Part shown: piece by piece, positions 8,107 to 15,013 of the stretch | Layout of the letters: the number at the start of each line of letters is the position of its first letter | Numbering within the stretch: position 1 is the first letter of the stretch | DNA from: Thermogutta sp. | GTDB taxonomy: Bacteria > Planctomycetota > Planctomycetia > Pirellulales > Thermoguttaceae | Direction of reading: 5' to 3' | DNA length: 19,037 nucleotides | NCBI RefSeq assembly: GCF_014359955.1 | Contig: NZ_JACIYL010000009.1 | Span: 1-19,037 of the forward strand | Program-made: the position numbers and the translations under genes | The notes under the pieces: model-generated | Told to the model about the DNA's origin: nothing | The model's input: only the letters and a program-made list of their open reading frames with translations | Databases searched by the model: none

Positions 8107-8531
8107 AGGATGACGCATGCATAGGAGATACCCGTCGCGATCTCAGTGATGTCGATGACTGGGATGTACCTGATATGCTTAACCTGTGCCCCCGCTGCCG
8201 GCGAAGATGCCGATGAATGCTGGTAGGACCAAGCGCCGATGGCCAAACGAGGAGTTGGTCTGGCGCGGAAACCACGGGGCGATCCGCTTTTCAGAGAAAT
8301 GCTGCGTTTCCCAGCCGACACCAATCAGTGAGGAGAGAACATATCAGAATTGATCGCGGGAAATTTACCTGACGTGTGTTCGTTTTTCTCACCCGATAGG
8401 GCCATGGCGATTGCGGTCAGCCACTCGAAAGCTGTCTTGCCCGGAGGGCGAATCTCCAGCGAAGCCCTTTCGGATCGGATGCTTCGCCACTTCTACTTGG
8501 GCATGACTCGCGCTAAGCGAAACTGCTGAAG
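8107..8531. other. 425-bp gap with ORF debris between the I-B and III-D modules
   Basis: I found no complete gene and no convincing promoter or terminator. One + frame looks coding-like. It has an ATG at 8239, a TGA at 8329-8331, then stays open to a TGA at 8527-8529. The second half starts just after an AGGAG at 8331-8335 and reads protein-like (LPDVCSFFSPDRAMAIAVSH, then MLRHFYLGMTRAK). The last piece resembles the LFYVGMTRAK motif of UvrD-type helicases, possibly by chance. It may be the wreck of a lost gene, for example the missing 5' part of the DUF1887 gene or an unrelated insert. Confidence 0.35.
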
Positions 8532-8996
8532 GTGCGGATGAAACCATCCTTCTTCCGAGTGTTAATCCTGCATGCAAAGAAGGACTCGATCCTATATCAC
8601 GAAGATGCGCTTAATGGTTTGGCGACATTGCCCTACCTGCACGTGTGCGCGCAGAATATTGTTCCTGAGGAGGTGGAACTCGATGTGGATGCGGTTGCGA
8701 TACGTGGTTATCAACTATTTGCATTCTCCGGCTCGACAGATGGCCAAAAGGGGTTGCTAAAACAGAAACGCTTTGAGGCCTATGTCCGGGCCCGGCGATT
8801 AGGCGGTGATAAGGCGCGCGTCGCATTAGTCTGTTGCAGCAACGATCCGGATGGCCTCGAACACGAGATGCGACGCGACGTTGATCCCGAAGGCCGCATA
8901 CGCGTCTTTGGGCGGAAACATCTGGCCAGTCTGGCCGAATACCTGAGGGAGTGGATCCTATCCCGAACTGGGCCTGATCCTGAAGGAAAGGAGTGA
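8532..8996 (+). CDS. DUF1887/Card1-like nuclease-fold protein lacking the CARF domain
   Basis: 154 aa, starting at GTG 8532 or, equally likely, ATG 8538. DUF1887 (Card1/Can2-type) proteins pair an N-terminal CARF domain that senses cyclic oligoadenylate with a C-terminal PD-(D/E)XK nuclease domain. Here only the C-terminal part is recognisable: VELDVDAVAIRGYQLFAF (48-65), FEAYVRARRLGGDKARVALV (81-100) and RIRVFGRKHLASL (122-134). The acidic residues E49/D51/D53 are present. Where E-x-K should follow, the protein has Ser66-Gly67-Ser68, so DNA cleavage is doubtful. The stop overlaps the Shine-Dalgarno of cas10, placing the gene in the III-D operon. It could be a 5'-truncated effector remnant or a small clade-specific variant. 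Confidence 0.65.
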   Translation: MRMKPSFFRVLILHAKKDSILYHEDALNGLATLPYLHVCAQNIVPEEVELDVDAVAIRGYQLFAFSGSTDGQKGLLKQKRFEAYVRARRLGGDKARVALVCCSNDPDGLEHEMRRDVDPEGRIRVFGRKHLASLAEYLREWILSRTGPDPEGKE

Positions 8997-9003
8997 GCCA
9001 TTC

Positions 9004-10659
9004 ATGAATCTTGTTGTTGTGGACACAGCGCAGATCCAGCCCTACATCTTTGGCAGTAACCGATTACGGGAGAACGTCGGCGCGTCCCACCTCGTCGCCC
9101 AAGCCACCACGACGTGGGCCAAAGAAGCAGTGCGACAGGTTGCCGCGCGACACAACATTCAATCCACAGGAATGTTGGATGACACAAAGAGCATCGAAAA
9201 CCCATCCGACCCGCTCGATGCTGAGGTACTCTATGCCGGCGGGGGAAACTTTTTCGTTCTGTTTTGCGAGGAGTCCTTGGCAAAGGACTTCACCCGGGTG
9301 CTCTCGCGAAAAGTATTAACCGATGCGCCCAACCTCCAACTGGTCATCGTTCATAACCCCTTTGATTGGGGCGAATCGCTCGCCCAGAAAATCAAGGCCA
9401 CCTTCAAGAAGCTTACAGAGGAGAAACGCGCCCGTACGCTATCTGCACCCCTGCTGGGACTGGGTGTGACGGTGATGTGTCGGTCGACCGGATTGCCGGC
9501 GGTTGCTGTCGCTCCAGGTATCGGGGATGATCCGCCTCGACCCGTATCAGCCGAGATTCTGGCCAAGTTGCGCGCTGTCGAGAGGAAAGATGGGAGCCCG
9601 AGTGAAGCTGACCAGCGATTGAGAGCGATCCTCCCACCCCCAGACGGCTATGATTACCCCAGCCAGCTTGATCACCTTGGAGGCACCCGCGGAGAGCACA
9701 ATTACATTGCCGTTGTGCATGCCGACGGAAACAGTCTCGGACAGCGAATCATGGCAATCGGCGAGAAATACCCTGATCCATCACAGAACCGTGACTACAT
9801 TAAGGCTCTGCGTGCCTTCTCTAAGAAAGTTGACAAGGCAGCACAGCAGGCTTTGCGAGATGTCTTGAACAAACTGGTGGCGCGCATTCAAAACGATGGT
9901 GGCGGCCGGATCGTTTACAAAAACGCCCTGGGAAAAATCATTGCCGAAGTTCAATTACGCAGGGAAGATGGTACGTATCTTCTTCCCTTCCGTCCCATTG
10001 TCTTCGGCGGGGATGATGTGACTTTTGTCTGTGACGGAAGGCTGGGGCTGTCTCTGGCTATCGAATATATGCAACGGCTTGAAGAGCACACTAAAAACCT
10101 GCCCGATGGGAAAGGGCGTTTAACGGCATGCGCGGGCGTCGCCATCGTGAAAGCCCATTATCCCTTCGCACGAGCGTATGCCTTAGCGGATGAACTGTGT
10201 CGAAAAGCCAAAAACTATCGCCGGATCATTCGTGATTCTCAGGGTGATTGGGATGGATCATGTCTGGACTGGCATTTTGCACTGAGTGGATTGTCAGGAG
10301 GCATTGACGAGATTCGAGAGCGGGAATACAAGGTGCGCTCTGGTTCTCTGACGCTTCGTCCTGTAACGCTTGGGGATAATCCAAAAGACTCGTGCCGAAC
10401 TTGGACAGTCGTAGAAAAAGGCATCATGGAGTTTCAAGGTGAAAACTGGGCAGGGCGTCGTAACAAAGTCAAAGTCCTCCGTGATGCGTTACGAGAAGGC
10501 CCGGATGCTGTGCAGCACTTCCTGAGGAAGTTCAATGAAAACAAACCGCTTCCCGACGTGGAGCTGTCGCTGACTGGGTGGGAGACGACTGGTTGGCATG
10601 GTGGATATTGCGGTTACTTTGATGCGATTGAACTGGCAGATTGGTTTATTCCACTGTAG
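9004..10659 (+). CDS. cas10: Type III CRISPR large subunit Cas10 (cyclase, no HD domain)
   Basis: 551 aa. Cas10 is the signature subunit of type III complexes and makes cyclic oligoadenylate from ATP when target RNA binds. The protein begins directly in the first palm domain (YIFGSNRLRENVGASHLV, residues 14-31; YAGGGNFF, 78-85). The second palm has HADGNSLG at 239-246 and the catalytic GGDD at 335-338, so cyclase activity is predicted. No HD nuclease region precedes the palm, so no Cas10-borne ssDNA cleavage is expected. The start follows AAGGAG at 8988-8993 by 10 nt. It heads the III-D gene run and is only 7 bp from the DUF1887-like gene. Confidence 0.92.
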   Translation: MNLVVVDTAQIQPYIFGSNRLRENVGASHLVAQATTTWAKEAVRQVAARHNIQSTGMLDDTKSIENPSDPLDAEVLYAGGGNFFVLFCEESLAKDFTRVLSRKVLTDAPNLQLVIVHNPFDWGESLAQKIKATFKKLTEEKRARTLSAPLLGLGVTVMCRSTGLPAVAVAPGIGDDPPRPVSAEILAKLRAVERKDGSPSEADQRLRAILPPPDGYDYPSQLDHLGGTRGEHNYIAVVHADGNSLGQRIMAIGEKYPDPSQNRDYIKALRAFSKKVDKAAQQALRDVLNKLVARIQNDGGGRIVYKNALGKIIAEVQLRREDGTYLLPFRPIVFGGDDVTFVCDGRLGLSLAIEYMQRLEEHTKNLPDGKGRLTACAGVAIVKAHYPFARAYALADELCRKAKNYRRIIRDSQGDWDGSCLDWHFALSGLSGGIDEIREREYKVRSGSLTLRPVTLGDNPKDSCRTWTVVEKGIMEFQGENWAGRRNKVKVLRDALREGPDAVQHFLRKFNENKPLPDVELSLTGWETTGWHGGYCGYFDAIELADWFIPL

Positions 10660-10672
10660 GGGATGCTCCGCG

Positions 10673-11362
10673 ATGAAATTGCAAATCCGCATTACACTTA
10701 AAAGCGATACAACCTTTGGGCGAGGCGATGGTGTGGTCGGGCTCGTGGATGAAGAGGTGGAACACGATGCCTCCACCGGGTTGCCCTTTCTCCGAGGGCG
10801 TACGTTAAAGGGTCTGCTGGCTGAGGAGTGTGCTAATATCCTGTTCGCTCTTCGCCGACAGAATTCGCCCGCCTCCTCCCAGCTTGAGCGTGCGGCGGGG
10901 TTCCTATTCGGCCAACCAGGCAGCAGTGTAGACGACGAAGCGAGGATGCATGTCGGTCCGGCACTGCTGCCTGAGGAATTACGAGCCGCTATCGAGGCAG
11001 ATCTCCGCCGTGGCGATCTGAAACCGGCAGATGTTCTGGAAGCACTGACCGCGATCCGCCGCCAGACAGCAGTGGACGAAAAAACAGGTGCCCCTGAGGA
11101 ACGCAGTCTCCGCTCTATGCGGGTCGTGCTGCGCACTACGCCCTTCATTGCAGCATTGAATTTCGATGAAGAACCAGATCAGACGGCGAAGGCCCTTCTC
11201 GCCGCGTGCATTCTGTCTCTGCGTCGCGCTGGCACAGGCCGCAGTCGTGGACGAGGTCGGCTCGCGGCACGATTGTACGACGACCGGGGCAACGACATCA
11301 CCAATGAGTGCTTTGAGCACTTCCGGAAACTTGTGAATCCTTCGCAAGGAGACGCATTATGA
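10673..11362 (+). CDS. Type III-D Cas7 backbone subunit (Csm3-like RAMP)
   Basis: 229 aa from ATG 10673, 13 bp after cas10. The frame extends upstream to 10598 but only within cas10. It is a single RAMP domain. The N-terminal segment LVDEEVEHDASTGLPFLRGR lines up with the Csm3 region ID..VIRDPLTG.PYIPGSSLKG. That places Asp26 at the position of the Csm3 catalytic aspartate that cuts target RNA at 6-nt steps. A glycine/arginine-rich loop (GTGRSRGRGRLAARL) near residues 195-209 is the usual RAMP G-loop. It ends in an ATGA overlap with the Csx10 gene. RNA cleavage is inferred from the alignment, not proven. Confidence 0.83.
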   Translation: MKLQIRITLKSDTTFGRGDGVVGLVDEEVEHDASTGLPFLRGRTLKGLLAEECANILFALRRQNSPASSQLERAAGFLFGQPGSSVDDEARMHVGPALLPEELRAAIEADLRRGDLKPADVLEALTAIRRQTAVDEKTGAPEERSLRSMRVVLRTTPFIAALNFDEEPDQTAKALLAACILSLRRAGTGRSRGRGRLAARLYDDRGNDITNECFEHFRKLVNPSQGDAL

Positions 11363-12963
11363 GGGTCATTGTTTATCGCATCACGTTGCTTGAGCCAACG
11401 CTGGCGACCGCGCTTCAAGGCGACCCGAACGAGGGGGTTTCCCTCGATTATATTCCGGGCAGCACTCTGCGTGGGGCAATCATCAAGAAGTACCTTCGCA
11501 GCAACAACCAAACCGAATTGGATGCTGCCGATCCTCAGGTTCGCCGGCTCTTCTTCGACGGAACGACGCGCTACCTCAATGGCTATCCGCTCGACCGCCT
11601 GGAGCAGCGCTCCCTGCCCACACCGCTGTCATGGCAACACGAAAAGGGGAATGAAACAGGCATCTTCGATTTTGCACTGGAGATACCAGATGCAGACGAT
11701 AAACAGTGGCAAGGTATCGGCCAACCGTTTTGCTCATTGGGAGAAAGGCAAGATGGGGCCAAGCAAAAGGTCCACCTGGTTCAACCTGAACGACACATCT
11801 CTGTGCACACCGCGCGAACACGCCGATTCGGACGAGCCATGCCGGGTAATGTGATCGATCCTTCGAAGGGCGACGTGCCGGGGGCCGTTTACCGCTACAA
11901 CGCGCTGGCGGCAAGGCAAACCTTTGAGGCCGCGGTTATATGTGACAACGATGCAGATGCCACCATGCTGCGTTCGTTACTTAAAGATGAGGTGACATTA
12001 GGCGGTTCGCGCAGCGGCGGGTACGGGCAGGTGTTGCTTCATGACGTAAAAGAACTAGATACCTGGCGCGAGACTGGTAATCCTTTCGTAGCCAACGTGC
12101 ACGGCAAGTTGATTGTCACGCTGTTGAGTAACGCTCTGCTACGCGATGAGAATGGCCAATTTGCAGTTGACTCGTGTTTGGTCACCCAGGCGCTGTCCGA
12201 GCGCCTGGGCGTTCCTTTGAGGCTGCAATGTGCATTCTTGCGGGGAGAAATTGTTGGCGGGTTTAACCGCAAGTGGGGGTTGCCGCTGCCACAAGCACTC
12301 GCCGTCCACATGGGCAGCGTGTTCGTGTATGACAAGCCGGACTGTGACGAAAGTAAATTGCTCCAACTGGAAGTGCAAGGCATCGGCGAGCGTCGGGCCG
12401 AGGGCTTCGGACGCGTCGCTATCAACTGGCAAACGGAAGCAGAATTACAGGTGGACAAGCCTTCCTCGTCACAACTCGCTCGGACCATGACGGTCCCACC
12501 AGGTTCGGATAGTGAGCAGTTGCTCAAGCGGATGGCAGAACGAATGCTGCGGCGACGGTTGGACGAACGGTTGATCGCCCGGGCCAATGATATTCATATC
12601 ATCAATCCCCCAAGCAACGCGCAAATCTCAAGGCTTCGAAGCATTCTTCACGATGAGCTAATGAAAGAAACTCCCTCTACGCAACGGATATTCAAGTTCC
12701 TGAAGAGCGTTAGGGAACGCAATACAGCACGCAGACAATTCGAGCGAGCCCGTGTGGGAGCGGAGATCTTATTGAACTGGATTGAAGAGACATTACAGAT
12801 CTCCGCCTGGGAAACGAGGTTCGGATTTCAACAGACTGACGTTCCCCGGATCGGCAGCATCCAGGCAAGTCTCACTGATGCGCTTCGCATCGAGTATCTT
12901 ATACGTCTGGTCGATGCATTACTGGCCCGCGCCGTCAAAGAAAGCCGGAAGGAGGCAGAATAG
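11359..12963 (+). CDS. csx10: Csx10 (Cas5-type RAMP of type III-D), apparently a Cas7-Cas5-Cas11-like fusion
   Basis: 534 aa, starting in an ATGA overlap with the previous gene. Two RAMP domains can be read. The first (about 1-230) has YIPGSTLRG at 31-39 and a G-loop GGSRSGGYGQV at 215-225. The second (about 245-360) has LRGEIVGGFNRKWGLPLPQ and a G-loop GIGERRAEGFGRV at 341-353, typical of the Cas5-like Csx10. Residues 385-530 are helical and charged, with no RAMP features. They could be a fused small subunit, as in the III-D variant where Cas7, Cas5 and Cas11 form one chain. No separate cmr5/csm2-like small gene exists in this operon, which fits. The Cas11 reading of the tail is inference. 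Confidence 0.82.
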   Translation: MRVIVYRITLLEPTLATALQGDPNEGVSLDYIPGSTLRGAIIKKYLRSNNQTELDAADPQVRRLFFDGTTRYLNGYPLDRLEQRSLPTPLSWQHEKGNETGIFDFALEIPDADDKQWQGIGQPFCSLGERQDGAKQKVHLVQPERHISVHTARTRRFGRAMPGNVIDPSKGDVPGAVYRYNALAARQTFEAAVICDNDADATMLRSLLKDEVTLGGSRSGGYGQVLLHDVKELDTWRETGNPFVANVHGKLIVTLLSNALLRDENGQFAVDSCLVTQALSERLGVPLRLQCAFLRGEIVGGFNRKWGLPLPQALAVHMGSVFVYDKPDCDESKLLQLEVQGIGERRAEGFGRVAINWQTEAELQVDKPSSSQLARTMTVPPGSDSEQLLKRMAERMLRRRLDERLIARANDIHIINPPSNAQISRLRSILHDELMKETPSTQRIFKFLKSVRERNTARRQFERARVGAEILLNWIEETLQISAWETRFGFQQTDVPRIGSIQASLTDALRIEYLIRLVDALLARAVKESRKEAE

Positions 12964-12965
12964 CC

Positions 12966-14423
12966 ATGACCTACCCCCTCTGGTCGCCTGACACATCGCG
13001 GCGAATCGTCGCCCGTATAGTGGTTGAGGGAGATCTGATCCTCCAGACCCCTGCGCAGTTCAGCAACGGTGACACCGACGAGTTGACCGATATGCCGCTC
13101 CTGGTGGATCCTTTTGACGAGAAGACACCGTTGCTGACGGGCGCTTCCATCGCGGGAGCATTGCGGAATTACCTGCGGGAGCGGGAACACGGCTACAGAC
13201 AATCTGCTGGCCGTTCTTCGGCAAGCGTGCTCCTTTTCGGCAGTTTGAAGGGTGATGACGAGGGAGAGCAAAGCCCCCTTATCGTGGAGGATGCGCTGGG
13301 CAAACCGGGAACCTTCGGTGTCGAGACGCGAGATGGGGTTGGTATCGATCCCAAAAGCCGCACCGCACGACAGGATAGGTTGTTTGATCTGCAACTGTGG
13401 GAGTCGGGAACGACCTTCCCCTTGCGATTTGAACTTCTCATCAGGGAAGGCGATGACGCAGACGCTTTGAAACGCGCTCTGGCTACTGCGCTCACGGGAT
13501 TCAACGATGGCAGCATTACTTTGGGCGCGCGAAAGCGACGCGGCTACGGTCGGGTCATCGTCGCAGGATGGCGGGTTAAGACCTATGACCTGACTCGGAC
13601 TGTAGATTTGCTGGATTGGCTCGAACATGGAGATGAGCCTCTCATAAACGTTACATCTGTACCTGACATCAAAACAGCTCTGGAGATTGCGGACCTCGTA
13701 GAAGATCGCCGTCAATTCTTCTCTATCACTGCCACGTTTCTGCTTGATGGCTCGCTGCTTATTCGTTCCGGCAGTGGGCAGGACGATCGGGGACCGGACA
13801 TGGTACACCTGCATGCACGGCAGGCGGACGGGACCCGAAAGCCAGTCTTGTCCGGGACGAGCCTCGCCGGGGCGATCAGGGCGCGTGCCCTGAAGATCGC
13901 CAAAACACTGGGTGCCAGAGGGCAAGCCCAGGGGTTGATTGACGGAATGTTCGGCAAAGAAATGCAGCCAGGTGTGCAACCCGAAGCCAGTCGCATCATC
14001 GTCACCGAGACCGTAGTGCAAAACGCCAGGACAGACCTTGTCCAACACCGTGTCAGCATCGACCGCTTCACCGGCGGCGCAAGAGAGACTGCGCTGTTTA
14101 GCGAGCAGCCCGCGTTTGGGAGCACGCGGACAACACTGACCGTGGACATTCGGCTTATCAACCCGGAAGATCATGAGATCGGCATGCTTCTGCTCCTGCT
14201 GAAAGATCTCTGGACAGGCGATTTGCCCCTAGGAGGCGAGAGCAGCATCGGGCGGGGGCGTCTCAGGGGAGAACGTGCAACCCTCATTCTTCAGCGCGAC
14301 GGGACATCCAGACGCTGGGAAATCCGAACCAATGAGCAGGGACTGAACATCACCGGCGAGCGTCATGAGCTGGAGCGATTCGTTGCGGCCCTGAATCGGC
14401 ACTTTAAGGAGGCGGAGAAGTGA
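12966..14423 (+). CDS. Double-RAMP Cas7 (Cas7-2x type) of the III-D complex
   Basis: 485 aa with two tandem RAMP domains that repeat the same layout. Domain 1 (about 14-205) has TDMPLLVDP, then LLTGASIAGALR, DGVGIDPKSRTAR (123-135) and G-loop GARKRRGYGRV (187-197). Domain 2 (about 252-445) has PDMVHLHAR, then VLSGTSLAGAIR, RVSIDRFTGGAR (362-373) and G-loop GGESSIGRGRL (423-433). Asp42 and Asp278 fall at the Csm3-type catalytic aspartate position, so both halves may cut target RNA. The gene starts 2 bp after csx10, with AAGGAGG just before, and ends in a GTGA overlap with csx19. The fusion would place two backbone subunits in fixed stoichiometry. Confidence 0.85.
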   Translation: MTYPLWSPDTSRRIVARIVVEGDLILQTPAQFSNGDTDELTDMPLLVDPFDEKTPLLTGASIAGALRNYLREREHGYRQSAGRSSASVLLFGSLKGDDEGEQSPLIVEDALGKPGTFGVETRDGVGIDPKSRTARQDRLFDLQLWESGTTFPLRFELLIREGDDADALKRALATALTGFNDGSITLGARKRRGYGRVIVAGWRVKTYDLTRTVDLLDWLEHGDEPLINVTSVPDIKTALEIADLVEDRRQFFSITATFLLDGSLLIRSGSGQDDRGPDMVHLHARQADGTRKPVLSGTSLAGAIRARALKIAKTLGARGQAQGLIDGMFGKEMQPGVQPEASRIIVTETVVQNARTDLVQHRVSIDRFTGGARETALFSEQPAFGSTRTTLTVDIRLINPEDHEIGMLLLLLKDLWTGDLPLGGESSIGRGRLRGERATLILQRDGTSRRWEIRTNEQGLNITGERHELERFVAALNRHFKEAEK

Positions 14424-15013
14424 AACGTGAGATCGAATCACATCCTGCGGTGGTTGAACCCATCACAGATTGTTCCATCAGCGACGTGAAAGTCTGGCTA
14501 CAAACACAGGCTGTTCAGCACAACCTGAGGTGGCTGCTGGCGCACGCCGACGACGGTGTGATCTGGGGTGAGCTGCGTAACGGACAACTGGTCACATCCG
14601 AGAGCGTGGCACCCGAAGTGTCTCCACCCCTTCGCGCCGAGACACTGCAGCAGGTGCGGTTATTCGCCACTCGCGCCGAACTCCTGCTCTGGCGGGATGG
14701 CGACAACCGCTGGCATGCGCGTTTGATTCGCGATGCTGGGCATGGAGAAAAGCCCACATTCACTGACGCCATTGACGAACCGCAGATCCTCTGGGGTACC
14801 GATCCCCAGCCACTCGCCAACGGCTTCACGCTGATGAGCGATGGCGCACAAGGGCTGCGTCATGCCGTCCCGCTCGATGTGAGAGGGAGATTTGACGAAT
14901 CAAGCCGCCCCCTGCGCCTCTGGGTGCGACATTATCTGCAAGACGATGAAAGTGGTTTCACCCGCATCGTCGCCAGCCGACTCTTCGACCTGAAATTGGA
15001 GGAAGTAAAATGA
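14420..15013 (+). CDS. csx19: Type III-D accessory subunit Csx19
   Basis: 197 aa, GTG start overlapping the previous stop (GTGA), with AAGGAGG at 14406-14412. The sequence matches the Csx19 (TIGR03984) family. Hallmarks are LRWLLAHADDGVIWGEL (36-52), LRAETLQQVRLFATRAELLL (71-90), ILWGTDPQ (123-130), GFTLMSDGAQGLRHAVPLDV (135-154) and RPLRLWVRHYL (163-173). Csx19 is found with Csx10 in III-D loci and is a structural subunit of the fused III-D complex studied in a cyanobacterium. Its exact activity is unclear, and I see no catalytic motif. Confidence 0.85.
   Translation: MKREIESHPAVVEPITDCSISDVKVWLQTQAVQHNLRWLLAHADDGVIWGELRNGQLVTSESVAPEVSPPLRAETLQQVRLFATRAELLLWRDGDNRWHARLIRDAGHGEKPTFTDAIDEPQILWGTDPQPLANGFTLMSDGAQGLRHAVPLDVRGRFDESSRPLRLWVRHYLQDDESGFTRIVASRLFDLKLEEVK

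Noticed and set aside
8034..8324. 96-aa minus-strand frame containing VKHIRYIPVIDITEIATGIS
   Set aside because: It looks slightly protein-like, but it overlaps the cas3 end, has no family match I know, and its C-terminal part is antisense to cas3.
8332..8531. Promoter for the III-D operon
   Set aside because: I looked for -35/-10 pairs in the gap and found none with acceptable spacing and matches. Read-through from the cas3 side is possible.
10598..10672. Upstream extension of the Csm3-like gene
   Set aside because: It overlaps the end of cas10, and the ATG at 10673 starts directly at the first RAMP strand (KLQIRITLKS).
12828..14174. 448-aa frame on the minus strand
   Set aside because: It lies wholly antisense to the double-RAMP Cas7, which has clear family motifs and overlapping operon neighbours. 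The minus frame has no recognisable motif.
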